Source: Micavibrio sp. UBA1850 (GTDB taxonomy: Bacteria; Pseudomonadota; Alphaproteobacteria; Micavibrionales; Micavibrionaceae). From it: DNA of 64,000 bases. The stretch covers positions 10,199 to 74,198 of the forward strand of contig DDIM01000007.1 of the NCBI GenBank assembly GCA_002338525.1, written 5' to 3'. Position numbers and translations under genes: made by a program. Below the pieces are notes generated by a model. That model searched no databases and was not told the DNA's origin. It was given only the letters and a program-made list of their open reading frames with translations. Of the stretch, positions 1-9,754 are shown piece by piece (within the stretch, counting starts at the first letter, position 1; each line of letters begins with the position of its first letter).

Positions 1-353
1 GAACACACAGGTTCTGAAGGCTGGGCGGCTACTGCATACCGTGTTTTTAAGTCTTCAATGGTTTTTTTCGTAACTTCTTCTTGTTTACTGTCCATCAACG
101 TAGAAATGGTTTTCATAGTGTCCATATCGCTAATCGTCCATTGCTTTGCCATGTTTGCAAATGCAGGCTGAATAACTTCGGGCACCCACCAAAACTCAAT
201 CCATAAAGAGGTTGATGCCAGATTTGTTGCTATGTTTGACACCACGCTTGCAACGGTGCTTGCGTGTTCTGTTGCAACACACTGCGCACGAGCCATTGAA
301 GGTGTCAAAAGCATGACCCCGACAATTGTTACTATGAAACGCTTAATATACAA
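1..353 (-). CDS. Exported protein of unknown function, C-terminus beyond window
   Basis: An open minus-strand frame runs off the left edge. Read upstream of the first ATG (position 314), the frame stays open to a TAA at 377-375. It encodes a classical signal peptide ending SMARA|Q: YIKRF, then a hydrophobic stretch IVTIVGVMLLTP. This makes a TTG start at about 353 (or 356/362) more likely than the ATG, which would cut the signal in half. The mature part begins QCVATEHAS and is alpha-helical and Ala/Thr-rich, with WIEFWW near mature residue 35. I do not recognise the family. It lies 100 bp downstream of the type I secretion operon on the same strand and could belong to it. The exact start is uncertain and no strong ribosome binding site is visible. 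Confidence 0.5.
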   Translation of the reverse strand, partial: MYIKRFIVTIVGVMLLTPSMARAQCVATEHASTVASVVSNIATNLASTSLWIEFWWVPEVIQPAFANMAKQWTISDMDTMKTISTLMDSKQEEVTKKTIEDLKTRYAVAAQPSEPVC

Positions 354-455
354 CAAACCCAAAAACCAAATTTTTTAATTAAATCAGCTTATATACTAAC
401 ACAAAAGGCAAATAAATTACCAACAAAGAACGCTTTTACCTGATATCTTTTGTGT

Positions 456-1925
456 TTATCGCTCACTAAGAGATTGGTTTAGCGTTTTCACAAACGGTTT
501 CAGCAAATATTCCATGACTGTTTTCTTACCTGTCAGAATATCAACCTGCGCCTCCATACCTGTTGTAATTGGCAAAACCTCACCCTTACGCACTAGCTCG
601 TTTTGAGCAGTCTGGACACGAACACGATAAAACGTCTCGCCTTGCTCATCCGTGATTGTATCAGGAGAAATCGAAATGAGCTCGCCATCCAAACCACCAT
701 AAATTGAAAAATCATAAGCTGTAATCTTCACCATAGCGGCTTGTCCGTCACGATCGGCAATTTTAGGACGTAAAAACGCAACATCTGACGGCTTAATCTT
801 CGCCTCTACAAATAATGGTTCTCCTTCTGGAACAATTTGCACAATCGGTTGCCCGGGCTGAACAACCCCTCCCTTAGTATTCACAGTAATATCATGAACA
901 ATTCCGTTTACAGGAGACGTAATTTCCGTTTGCGCTTTACGATCCTTTAGGCCAGATAAGGTCTCTTTCAAAGAGTTGACCTCAACCGTTTTTTCCGCAA
1001 GCTCAGCCTGCGCCTCGGCTTTCGTTGTAGAGTCCAGTTCATCTATACGAGACTGCGCCTCGTTCACCGCTGCCCGCGCACGAGGCTGAGACTTTTGCAG
1101 ACTATTAAGCTCTGTTAGCTGCTCTCGAATACCACGCTCCAATTGAACCAACTCGATTTTCGGCGCAGATCCGCGCGCGACAAGAGGCTCAATCATTGCT
1201 TTTTCTTGGCGTGACAAGGCAATCACCTGTTTCAAATCGGAAATACGCGACTCCAACTCAATCACTTCTTGCTGACGCTGTGTGAGCTGTTGCTCCAAAA
1301 CATTGCGCTGCTCAACGACGCGGTTCTTGTTTGCCTGGAATGTACGCAGCTCTTCTTGAACAGAATCAGGCGCGCCCTTTTGCACCTGAGCAGGAAAAGA
1401 CACTGACTTTGCCCCACTAACCTCAGCTTGAAGGCGCGTAACAGACGCCAAAAGCCCCAGATAACGAGAGCGATTTGTCTCAAGATCAGAACTTGCAGCA
1501 ATATCACGTAAACGGACAAGCAACTGCCCCTCTTTTACACGTTCCCCTTTTGTGACAAAGAAATCCTCTACAATTCCTGCCTCAAGGCTTGCCACTTCTT
1601 GCAACTCGCTTGATGGGATAATCTTACCAAACCCGCGCGTTACCTCATCCAAGCTCGCAAAGCTCGCCCAGACAATAAACGCAATAAAGAAGGCAACAAC
1701 AGTTACCAATATTAGATGCCGTGAGAGCGGTAGCTCGTCATCTGTCACGAAAAAACGTTCTGTTTTGGCTTGGATTTTTTCACTTTGCGTTTGCGTCCAT
1801 GATTTGCGGATAGCCTCCCAATCATCATGTGAGTTTACGCTAAGGTCAATCGTTGCTTTGCCGCCCTCAGGGATGACTTGGTCTGGGGCTTTCCGCGCCT
1901 TGCTATTCTCTTTTTTCTTATCCAT
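456..1925 (-). CDS. HlyD-family membrane fusion protein of a type I secretion system
   Basis: 489 aa. This is the periplasmic adaptor that joins the ABC exporter of the inner membrane to the TolC channel. A cytoplasmic N-terminus of about 70 residues precedes one membrane segment (about 72-92, LILVTVVAFFIAFIVWASF). A lipoyl-like half-motif (VEDFFVTKGERVKEGQLL) follows, then long coiled coils (about 150-330), the second lipoyl half (ITSPVNGIVHDITVNTKGGVV) and the HlyD C-terminus (TTGMEAQVDILTGKKTVMEYLLKPF). That order and length are those of the LapC/HlyD type, not of RND adaptors. It is the third gene of the operon TolC - ABC - HlyD, 11 bp after the ABC gene. The secreted substrate is not in the window. 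Confidence 0.93.
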   Translation of the reverse strand: MDKKKENSKARKAPDQVIPEGGKATIDLSVNSHDDWEAIRKSWTQTQSEKIQAKTERFFVTDDELPLSRHLILVTVVAFFIAFIVWASFASLDEVTRGFGKIIPSSELQEVASLEAGIVEDFFVTKGERVKEGQLLVRLRDIAASSDLETNRSRYLGLLASVTRLQAEVSGAKSVSFPAQVQKGAPDSVQEELRTFQANKNRVVEQRNVLEQQLTQRQQEVIELESRISDLKQVIALSRQEKAMIEPLVARGSAPKIELVQLERGIREQLTELNSLQKSQPRARAAVNEAQSRIDELDSTTKAEAQAELAEKTVEVNSLKETLSGLKDRKAQTEITSPVNGIVHDITVNTKGGVVQPGQPIVQIVPEGEPLFVEAKIKPSDVAFLRPKIADRDGQAAMVKITAYDFSIYGGLDGELISISPDTITDEQGETFYRVRVQTAQNELVRKGEVLPITTGMEAQVDILTGKKTVMEYLLKPFVKTLNQSLSER

Positions 1926-1936
1926 GACAACTGCCT

Positions 1937-4273
1937 CTATGCTTCAGTATTTTCTGCTTGTGTCCCGTATTGACGCGCTTGCAACTTGCTAATCACCTCA
2001 TCTTTAGGGCCAAAGGCCACCAAACGACCACGATCAACCAAAATCAACTTATCAACCAAGCTTAACATAGCCCCTTTGTGCGTAATCAATAAAACAGTTT
2101 TACCTTTTGTGATTTTCTCAAGGCGCTTTCTTAATCGATTTTCAGACGCCGGATCCATTGATGCTGTTGGCTCGTCCAACACCATAACAGGGGGATCGTA
2201 TAGCAAGGACCGTGCAATGGCCACTGACTGTCTTTGACCACCAGACAATGCCTCGCCTCGTTCTCCCACTTGCGTATCAAGACCTGTTTCAGTATCTCTC
2301 AAAAACTCGGTTACGCCCGCAAGTTCCGCTGCACGTAAAACCGCACGATCGGGCGCCGTTTCATGTCCCATAGTGATATTTTCGCGTACACTTCCAAAAA
2401 ACAGCTGTTCACCTTGTTGAACACCACCGATATTACGTCGCAGATCACCCGGATCAATTTGTCGCACATCCGTGCCATCAATCAAAACAGCCCCACTTTC
2501 TGGCTGATACAAATTAAGCAAAAGACGCTCTACCGTGGTTTTACCCGATCCAACTGACCCGATAATTCCAACATGGTCGCCCGGATTAATTGTAAATGTC
2601 ATCCCATTAACCGCAGGGCGTGTTTGCCCCGGATAGCGGAACACAACATCACGAAACTCGATCTTACCCTCTACACGCGGAATAGACACAAAATGCTTGC
2701 CCATTGGGCGCTCTACTGGCTTTTTCATCAAATCTTCCAATTGATGTAAAGACTGCCAACTTTGGTTGAAACGAGACAAAAGCCCAGCCACTTGCGCCAA
2801 TGGCGCCATCGCACGGCCTGACAAAATCACACACGCAATCAACGCCCCCATTGAAATAACACCGTTACTAATCAGATAAACACCTGAAATTACGATAGCA
2901 ACACTCACCATTTGTTGAATAAACACAGAATAATTAAGCGCAAATGCTGAAACTCGGCGAGACTTAACAGATGTCTTCGACGCCTTATCCGTTAGCTCTT
3001 CCCACTTACGTTGTGTATGCCCTTCAGCAGCTTGCGTCTTAATGGCTTCCAACCCACTGATAGTCTCAAACAACAAAGCATTTTTAAGAGCATTTTCATG
3101 CAAAGATTCTTTGATAATCTTTTCCATTGGCTTTTGCATCAACCACCCCCCTCCAATCACAAGAGGAAGCGCCACAAGTGGTACGAACGCAATAGGACCA
3201 CCGATAATTGCGATAATCACAATAAAGAAAAGCGTGAACGGTAAATCAAGAAGCGCCGCCATCGTCGCACTTGTAAAAAAGTCACGAATGGTTTCAAATT
3301 CACGCATATTGGCCGCCAACACTCCTGCACTTGCAGGACGTTCAGACAATTTCATCCCCAGCATTTGCTCAAACAAAGCAGCCGATATTTTAACATCCGC
3401 CTTACGTCCTGCGACATCCAAAAATAACGCGCGCAAATTCTTCAAAATAAAATCAAATACAAAGGCGACAAATACCCCAAAGGCAAGCACCCATAATGTA
3501 TCAAACGCTTGGTTAGGAATAACCCGATCATATACATTCATAATGAAAATCGTACTGGCAAGCGCCAATATATTAATGATGACAGATGCCAAAATCACTT
3601 CACGATAGATTTTCCAGTTTTCCTTAAGCGTGCCCCAAAACCAGTTGCGCGCCTCTTCAATTGTTGCAGGCCCTGCACGATCATCAACACGCGCAATAGG
3701 ACGAACAAAAAATGCGTAACCGGCATACATGCCCTTTAACTCATCAAGGGTAAGAACCTTTTTTTCTTCATCTGTTTCAGGGAACTGAACGTGAAAGCGC
3801 TTTTGTTTTGAACCACCGCTTTTGCGTTTCTTTTGTCGTGAGGACGGCGCGTCCACCTCATCAATGTTCCATAAAATACAAGACTGTTTTCCTTGTAAAA
3901 CTAAGATACATGGCAAGTTAGGCACAATTGCAAGCGCCTCTATCGATCGCTCGATCAGGCGTGATTGCAATCCTGTGCGTCCTGCTGCGCGCGAAAATAA
4001 TTTGGGCGTAATCCCCGTTGGTGGAATAGGCAACCCTGCTGTGAGTGAATTTACACTGGTGCGGCGTCCATAATGCCCTGCGAGTATCTTCAAACACTCA
4101 ACAAGCGGCTCCTTGACGGCTAGGCGATCGGCTTCTAACGGCCACCCATCAGTCGGCTCTATGCCAACCTTAGGAATAGACCCCTCAGCCTTCGGCTCAT
4201 TAGTTTTGTCTTTAGAATCAGAAACGGCCGCAGAAGATTCACCCGTGGCCGTTTTAGGAGTTTTATCAGTCAT
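1937..4273 (-). CDS. Type I secretion ABC exporter with C39-like domain (LapB/HlyB class)
   Basis: 778 aa fused permease and ATPase that powers export of large adhesin or RTX-type proteins. After about 45 polar residues comes a C39-like domain (about 50-130, LKILAGHYGRRTS...). The catalytic Cys expected there is missing, so it should dock the substrate rather than cleave it, as in HlyB/LapB. The ABC transmembrane domain spans roughly 215-500. The nucleotide-binding domain carries Walker A GSVGSGKTT, signature LSGGQRQS and Walker B VMVLDEPTAS. The start is 41 bp after the TolC stop. A long charged N-terminal extension (TDKTPKTATGESSAAVSDSK...) is unlike the compact HlyB form and is common in the LapB group. 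Confidence 0.93.
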   Translation of the reverse strand: MTDKTPKTATGESSAAVSDSKDKTNEPKAEGSIPKVGIEPTDGWPLEADRLAVKEPLVECLKILAGHYGRRTSVNSLTAGLPIPPTGITPKLFSRAAGRTGLQSRLIERSIEALAIVPNLPCILVLQGKQSCILWNIDEVDAPSSRQKKRKSGGSKQKRFHVQFPETDEEKKVLTLDELKGMYAGYAFFVRPIARVDDRAGPATIEEARNWFWGTLKENWKIYREVILASVIINILALASTIFIMNVYDRVIPNQAFDTLWVLAFGVFVAFVFDFILKNLRALFLDVAGRKADVKISAALFEQMLGMKLSERPASAGVLAANMREFETIRDFFTSATMAALLDLPFTLFFIVIIAIIGGPIAFVPLVALPLVIGGGWLMQKPMEKIIKESLHENALKNALLFETISGLEAIKTQAAEGHTQRKWEELTDKASKTSVKSRRVSAFALNYSVFIQQMVSVAIVISGVYLISNGVISMGALIACVILSGRAMAPLAQVAGLLSRFNQSWQSLHQLEDLMKKPVERPMGKHFVSIPRVEGKIEFRDVVFRYPGQTRPAVNGMTFTINPGDHVGIIGSVGSGKTTVERLLLNLYQPESGAVLIDGTDVRQIDPGDLRRNIGGVQQGEQLFFGSVRENITMGHETAPDRAVLRAAELAGVTEFLRDTETGLDTQVGERGEALSGGQRQSVAIARSLLYDPPVMVLDEPTASMDPASENRLRKRLEKITKGKTVLLITHKGAMLSLVDKLILVDRGRLVAFGPKDEVISKLQARQYGTQAENTEA

Positions 4274-4314
4274 GATTGTCTTCCGAAACGAGAATAAGTT
4301 CGGAGTTAATCATA

Positions 4315-5676
4315 TCAGTAATTATCGTTGGGGTCTACCTCGGCTTGATAAGCAATATCAAGTGTTGGTAGGAGCTCTCCACGAAGGGCAAGCAATCTAT
4401 ATACCGCAAACATTTCAAGAATTTCGTTGTTCAAGGCATTTGAACGAGATACAAAAAGCTCGTTTTGCGCATCAAGTACGTCCAACAATGTACGACGGTC
4501 AAGCTCGAACTGATCCATGTATGCGCCAACAACTTGTTGGTTAGCCGCAGCTTGAGAAGTAAACTGCTTCGCACGCTCACCAGCAGCAAGCATTTGAGCC
4601 CATGTTTGTCTCACATCATCTTCCAAAGAGCGCGCCGCATCATTACGGTTTTCTTTAGCTTGTGCGTGACGGTAAACAAATTCCTTAACGCGGGCTTTAT
4701 CAGCACCACCGCGGAACAAGTTCCAGTTCATTGTTACAAGAGCAGACGCTGATTGATCATCATCATTTACGCCCCCTACATCATCGGCATAACGTGTTGC
4801 AAGTTGAAGGTCAACTTGTGGGTACAAAGTTGAACCCGTACCACGCCATTCAGCCTCAGCAACGTTTACGTCAGCTTCGAATATATCCAATGTTGGGCTG
4901 TGTGTTAGTGCATATTTCACTTCTTCGTCGACATCACTGAATAGCGCATCAACAGGAACTAGTGGCATTTGTAGGTTACCTGGCATGTCACCGACTTCAC
5001 GAGAAAACGTTGATTCTGAAATACGTAGAGCTTCAATCACGTTCGCTTCATTCGCACGTGAAGCAGCCAAACGAGCACGAACCTGCTCAACATCCGCATT
5101 CGTTGAACGACCCGCTTCTTCACCATCTTCGATTTGCTTCAAAATATCGATATGCTGAGCAACGTTTTGACGTGCAATTTTCAAGAGTTGACGCTGACGC
5201 GCAACATCCAAGTAAGCCTCGACCACGTCTAAGCCAACAAATTCTTCTGTTTCACGAACACGGTGTGCCGCAGAACGTACACGGTGGTATTGGCGGTCGT
5301 TTTCGTATTTAGCTTCAAAGCCATCGAACAAAAGCTGTGTTAATGTAAGGCCAACTTGTGAACGGTATAGCTCATTATCATCGCCTGTTCTGGCGCGCGT
5401 GCTTGCATCTTCTGTCCATTCAAAGCCCGTATCCGCATCCAAATCAATTGATGGATAGTAAAGGGCTTTTGCTTGACGAAGTTCTTCGTCTGTCGCGCGA
5501 CGGCTGTTTTCAACCACACCCGCTTCCGGGTTTGTTTCAATACCTACCGCAACCGCCTCAACAAGCGTGTCAATTGCATGAGCATCTTGCGCTAAAACCT
5601 GACTAGAAGACAAGCTCCCCGCTGCCAAAATTGTTGTCAATGCGAGTGCCTGACATGTCTTCTTAAGTATCACCAT
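4315..5676 (-). CDS. TolC-family outer membrane channel of the type I secretion operon
   Basis: 453 aa. It has a signal peptide (residues 1-29, cleavage after VLA|QDA). Two outer-membrane-efflux repeats rich in long helices follow (DVVEAYLDVARQRQLLKIARQNVAQH; the second around YRHAQAKENRNDAARSLEDDVRQ). The C-terminal signature region is LDVLDAQNELFVSRSNALNNE. It is the first gene of the minus-strand operon and has a good ribosome binding site, GGAG, eight bases before ATG. It should form the outer-membrane duct for the downstream ABC/HlyD pair; the RND operon at 47932-53704 has its own channel. The 266 bp upstream (5677-5942) are AT-rich and must hold the operon promoter, but I see no confident sites there. 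Confidence 0.92.
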   Translation of the reverse strand: MVILKKTCQALALTTILAAGSLSSSQVLAQDAHAIDTLVEAVAVGIETNPEAGVVENSRRATDEELRQAKALYYPSIDLDADTGFEWTEDASTRARTGDDNELYRSQVGLTLTQLLFDGFEAKYENDRQYHRVRSAAHRVRETEEFVGLDVVEAYLDVARQRQLLKIARQNVAQHIDILKQIEDGEEAGRSTNADVEQVRARLAASRANEANVIEALRISESTFSREVGDMPGNLQMPLVPVDALFSDVDEEVKYALTHSPTLDIFEADVNVAEAEWRGTGSTLYPQVDLQLATRYADDVGGVNDDDQSASALVTMNWNLFRGGADKARVKEFVYRHAQAKENRNDAARSLEDDVRQTWAQMLAAGERAKQFTSQAAANQQVVGAYMDQFELDRRTLLDVLDAQNELFVSRSNALNNEILEMFAVYRLLALRGELLPTLDIAYQAEVDPNDNY

Positions 5677-5942
5677 TAGAGTAACTCCTTCATTCCTCTT
5701 ATAAATATAAAATCTTTTTTGATCCTTGTGATTTGATTTTTAAAAAAGGCAAAAACCACAAAAAATGCCTATAATTCCTCTATTTATGAACTTTTTCTTC
5801 CATCAAAGCAAGTGTAAATCATACAAAAATTAGGTCGCGCAACGCCTCTACCCCTCTATAAACCAAGGAAACCCGCAACTGTGTGACATATTAACCACAC
5901 CTCACAGCGTCAGTAACGTTAAAATATGTCCGGGCACCGTCC

Positions 5943-7649
5943 CTATGCGTCTCGCTGAAATGCCCATTTTACCTGATCACCACATGAGCCAGATAATACA
6001 GAAAATTTCAAAACCAGCTGTTTTGTCTTTATCGGGACAGAGGCCTGCATGCCGTCGCCCATGTAAATACTATCCTCTATGTGGATTTGCGCGCCAGAAC
6101 ATTGAAAGCGCCATCCAACGCCACTAAACAACCGTAACAGCGCCATATCACCATTTCGAACCAACGATACGCGAACACGGGGGTGCAGATGAAAACGAAT
6201 GGCCACCTCCATATCCTCTTCACAGGCAGCCGACGAGTACAAACTATCCTCCCCGCGGATGTCTTGCCCCTTGTCTGACACATAAAGCCTACGAATATGC
6301 TTGGCTTGCTTTTTCGCGCCCTCTCCAAACGAGTAACCATCATGCATGGCCTCTAACAATATTGCCCCCTTGTGCTCTGATCGCTCAGAAAGTACCTGAG
6401 ACGGTTTTGCGCGGATGCTTCCATCTTCGCGCGCACTCATGACATCGCGATTTCCTAACGTTAAGGTACTGTGAGCCGAGGTTCTACGCAGCGCATCGCG
6501 CCACAAGTCATTATTTGTATGCGTTCCGCAATTCACCACTATACGGTCACGACCATGCGACAACTCAAACGCTAAAGGCGCAAAATGTGCATGACGATCA
6601 AATGGTGTAGGTGGCGCATTGCCAACATCCATCATGATTGTTGTTCGCCCTTGCGTTAAACGTTCATATTTGGAGTTTGGAAGAGATTTAACAATTTTTT
6701 TATTTTGCCCCACCTGGTGCAATATCAAATCCAATATTTTGTCATAGCTTTCCTGACCGCCATGAAAGACTGCTAAATTCTTATCCGTGTATCTGAAAAA
6801 CTTCAACGCTTGCGCCATGCGGTCTATGCCATGTTGGATTTCTGATGGGCACGCCATATTCACGGCAGAAAACAAACGCCGAATGTCTAAACAATGACGC
6901 GAAATCTCAACAAGCTTTTCAGGGTTTCTAGTAATGTGACCGCCATCCTCAAGGATTTGTACATCAAGAGCCTCAATAAATGATTTCGTGGCAACCTCGA
7001 TCCACGTCATAACTTTAGGATCGCGCGTCATATCAGGGTCCGCTGACAAGCAGAGCGCTATATTCAGCAAAGCCGCAGCCTCTAATAAATAGTCTCGCCC
7101 CCCTGTGACATTTACCAAACCGCCAGAAAGTCTTTTATATATAAACGATGCGTCTTGATTTAAAATTAAAGACACTAATGACTGATATGAATCCGTTGCA
7201 CTCGCCCCATGAAAATCATAAGTCCGTAGCAATGCCATACACCGCTTTGCTATCACCTTATTATCTGCAAAAGCCCGACTTGTTTTGGGCCTTTTTTTGT
7301 ACGCCCCATACCGCTCGACCCAACTCGCAACAAGAACGCGCGCGCTTTTACGCGCTTGTTCCCCGCCCATAGCCTTTAAGTCATAAAGCCACGAGAAATT
7401 ATGTCGTTCTGCACAAGCCGCAACCGACCAGAACGCATCTACGCCCGCCTCAAAGCCGGCAGGATATTGTGCCAAACCACTAAGCAGCCATTGCCCATAA
7501 TTAGATTGTGATGGCCAAGGATCACTTGGCCAAATGGCAAGAGGCGCACGAGCGATATTATCGGCCACCTCACTTCGCCGCCCCTTTAAAAAAGGACGCA
7601 CCGGCGCACTCAACGCCTGCGAAACTTTAGATGACAACCCCTCACTCAT
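5943..7649 (-). CDS. Heparinase II/III-like protein
   Basis: 568 aa. Family members have an N-terminal alpha/alpha toroid and a C-terminal beta-sandwich lyase-like domain. The toroid-like half is at about 50-300. The second half begins near FDRHAHFAPLAFELSHGRDR and contains VNCGTHTNNDLWRDALRRTSAHSTLTLGNR, typical of the heparinase II/III C-terminal domain. There is no obvious signal peptide. In alphaproteobacteria this family commonly sits between rpe and purH; here it follows rpe by 9 bp, in the same operon, but a secretion operon follows instead of purH. The true substrate of these housekeeping-linked members is not known to me; a role in envelope polysaccharide is only inferred. Confidence 0.85.
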   Translation of the reverse strand: MSEGLSSKVSQALSAPVRPFLKGRRSEVADNIARAPLAIWPSDPWPSQSNYGQWLLSGLAQYPAGFEAGVDAFWSVAACAERHNFSWLYDLKAMGGEQARKSARVLVASWVERYGAYKKRPKTSRAFADNKVIAKRCMALLRTYDFHGASATDSYQSLVSLILNQDASFIYKRLSGGLVNVTGGRDYLLEAAALLNIALCLSADPDMTRDPKVMTWIEVATKSFIEALDVQILEDGGHITRNPEKLVEISRHCLDIRRLFSAVNMACPSEIQHGIDRMAQALKFFRYTDKNLAVFHGGQESYDKILDLILHQVGQNKKIVKSLPNSKYERLTQGRTTIMMDVGNAPPTPFDRHAHFAPLAFELSHGRDRIVVNCGTHTNNDLWRDALRRTSAHSTLTLGNRDVMSAREDGSIRAKPSQVLSERSEHKGAILLEAMHDGYSFGEGAKKQAKHIRRLYVSDKGQDIRGEDSLYSSAACEEDMEVAIRFHLHPRVRVSLVRNGDMALLRLFSGVGWRFQCSGAQIHIEDSIYMGDGMQASVPIKTKQLVLKFSVLSGSCGDQVKWAFQRDA

Positions 7650-7658
7650 GCCGCTTAA

Positions 7659-8309
7659 TTACCCCCGAATGGCCTTAATATTACTTGCATATTTATCTGG
7701 CCCGCCTTTAAACGTTGCGCTCCCAGCCACCAAAACATTAGCCCCCGCACCAATAACTTTAGGCGCGGTCTCTGGGTTAACGCCTCCATCGACTTGTAAG
7801 TCAATATCACGGCCAGTCGCCTCGATCATTTGGCGCGCTTGCGATATCTTATCCATTAGCGGGATAAACGCCTGTCCGCCAAACCCCGGATTAACAGTCA
7901 TAATCAAGATCAGATCAACCAAATCCATAATATTATCTAAAACACTCAAAGGTGTTGCAGGATTAAGCGCAATCCCAGCCTTTTTGCCCATTACCTTAAT
8001 AGATTGCAAAGAGCGATGATAATGAGGCCCTGCCTCCGGGTGGATTGTAATGATATCCGCACCAGCATTAGCAAACGATTCTAGGTAGGGATCACATGGC
8101 GAAATCATTAGATGAACGTCAAAAACTTTATCACTATGCGGACGAAGGGCCTTCACAACATCAGGCCCAATTGTGATATTGGGAACGTAATGACCGTCCA
8201 TCACATCGATATGGATATAATCAGCGCCGGCCTCATCAACCAATCGAACCTCTTCGCCAAGCTTGGCAAAATCAGCAGACAAAATAGAAGGTGAAATTTT
8301 TACACTCAT
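7659..8309 (-). CDS. rpe: Ribulose-phosphate 3-epimerase
   Basis: 216 aa cytosolic TIM barrel that interconverts D-ribulose 5-phosphate and D-xylulose 5-phosphate in the pentose phosphate pathway. Seen: SILSADFAKLGEE at the N-terminus, the metal/catalytic segment HIDVMDGHYVPNITIG, MTVNPGFGGQAF, and the second catalytic Asp in LQVDGGVNPETA. The phosphate-binding loop is near GANVLVAGSATF. Length is normal. It lies 98 bp after rsmB and 9 bp before the heparinase-like gene, all on the minus strand, so partial cotranscription is likely. Confidence 0.97.
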   Translation of the reverse strand: MSVKISPSILSADFAKLGEEVRLVDEAGADYIHIDVMDGHYVPNITIGPDVVKALRPHSDKVFDVHLMISPCDPYLESFANAGADIITIHPEAGPHYHRSLQSIKVMGKKAGIALNPATPLSVLDNIMDLVDLILIMTVNPGFGGQAFIPLMDKISQARQMIEATGRDIDLQVDGGVNPETAPKVIGAGANVLVAGSATFKGGPDKYASNIKAIRG

Positions 8310-8407
8310 GAAGACTCAACTCTTACGTTAAAAGATTTAGAAATAACAATCGAAAAATCGTTATCATGACTATATCAGAAACTCAAACCTTATGTCGAGT
8401 TTTTGCC

Positions 8408-9754
8408 TTATGCCTTCACAAGGCGCGCCGCGTAAAAACCATCGATACCGCCATATTTTTTGAAATGGAAAGGCAAAATGCGCAGATCACCATTTTCATC
8501 AATAATCTCGGTAACGCCCCCCACTTCATCGGCTGTAATCGGCTGGCGTGAATAGTCAGGGTGATTTGCTAAAAACGCATCTATTTGCGCCTCCCCCTCT
8601 GCCTTGAACAATGAGCATGTGCAATAGACCAAAACACCACCTGATTTTAACATACGCGCGGCATTGTCTAAAATGCGGCGTTGCGCCTCTGCCATAGCGT
8701 CTAAATCTTTTGGCGTTTTCAACCACGCAACGTCTGGTCGCTTACGTAACGTACCCGATGCTGTACATGGTGCGTCCAATAAAACGGCATCAAGCGCGTC
8801 ACTAGGCTGCCAAACACCAGCATCTGCGGCCTCGGTGTTTACATTCTCGCTTACATTTAAGCGTTTCATATTCTCGTTAAACCGCACCAAACGTCGCGCG
8901 GAACGGTCAAGAGCGGTTACATGAGCGCCTTGCATTGCAATTTGTGCCGTCTTCCCGCCAGGCGCAGCACATAAATCAGCCGCATTCTGACCTTCTAAAT
9001 CCTTAAACAACTGCGCAGGGATGGCAGCAGCAGCATCTTGCACCCACCATGCCCCCTCTTCAAATCCATCTATCTGGCTAATCAACCCCCCTGCATTTAG
9101 TCTAAGGCTGTTTGTTGGCAACACCTGCGCCCCCAAACGTTTAGCCCAAACTTGTATGTCGTCTTGATTACGAACGGTTAAATCTAACGCCGCTTCATTC
9201 GTCATAGCCTGTGCGATATCCACGGCATTTCTAATGCCATAATCTTCACTCCAGACTTTTAACATCCATTCTGGTGTGTTGAGACGTGGAATGTCTTGTT
9301 TGGTTGTCCATGTTTTACCCTCACGCGAAACTTTACGAAGGACAGCGTTTACAAAGGATTTCTGACGGGACAGCCCCTGCTTGGCAGCCAAGCTCACCAT
9401 AGTGTCCACGGCTGCATAGTTGGGAACATCCATAAACACAAGCTGACAAACACCAAGCCTCAATAGATGCATTAATTTAGGCGGCGAGATTTCTTGGCCC
9501 TCGCGCAATAACGCACGTCGAATTAAATCATCAATTTGTCCTAAGCGCCTAATCGTTGTCGTCACAAGCATTTTGACAAATGCGCGATCACGCCCGTCTG
9601 CAAGGTTAATAAACCCATTACTGTTGTCAAAAACCTGATCTAGCGGTTGGTTTTTGTCCAATACGGTGTGTAAAATTTGCAGCGCCACATCACGTGTAAT
9701 TAAGGAATGTTCTTGCTGCGTAAGCGTCTCAGAACTGGTGATATCATTTTTCAT
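8408..9754 (-). CDS. rsmB: 16S rRNA (cytosine-967-C5)-methyltransferase
   Basis: 448 aa with the chosen start. Methylates C967 of 16S rRNA using SAM. The N-terminal NusB-like domain (about 20-150, VALQILHTVLDKNQ...) is followed by the Rossmann domain. That has SAM motif AADLCAAPGGKTAQIA, LLDAPCTASGTLRKRPDVAW and the catalytic YCTCSLFKAEGE with paired cysteines. I start it at the ATG at 9754 (MKNDITSSE). There the ATG lies inside the last codons of the chorismate mutase gene, an 11-bp overlap typical of coupled translation, with AAGAG upstream. An upstream in-frame ATG at 9790 would give a longer overlap and a poorer N-terminus. Confidence 0.95.
   Translation of the reverse strand: MKNDITSSETLTQQEHSLITRDVALQILHTVLDKNQPLDQVFDNSNGFINLADGRDRAFVKMLVTTTIRRLGQIDDLIRRALLREGQEISPPKLMHLLRLGVCQLVFMDVPNYAAVDTMVSLAAKQGLSRQKSFVNAVLRKVSREGKTWTTKQDIPRLNTPEWMLKVWSEDYGIRNAVDIAQAMTNEAALDLTVRNQDDIQVWAKRLGAQVLPTNSLRLNAGGLISQIDGFEEGAWWVQDAAAAIPAQLFKDLEGQNAADLCAAPGGKTAQIAMQGAHVTALDRSARRLVRFNENMKRLNVSENVNTEAADAGVWQPSDALDAVLLDAPCTASGTLRKRPDVAWLKTPKDLDAMAEAQRRILDNAARMLKSGGVLVYCTCSLFKAEGEAQIDAFLANHPDYSRQPITADEVGGVTEIIDENGDLRILPFHFKKYGGIDGFYAARLVKA

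Noticed and set aside
1552..5606. Plus-strand open frames inside the secretion operon
   Set aside because: They are antisense shadows of the ABC, HlyD and TolC genes, without ribosome sites and with non-protein-like composition.
5885..5930. Inverted repeat GACATATT...AATATGTC after the heparinase-like gene's end
   Set aside because: Eight bases with a 30-base gap in AT-rich DNA; no T run or relation to a start, so chance is likely.
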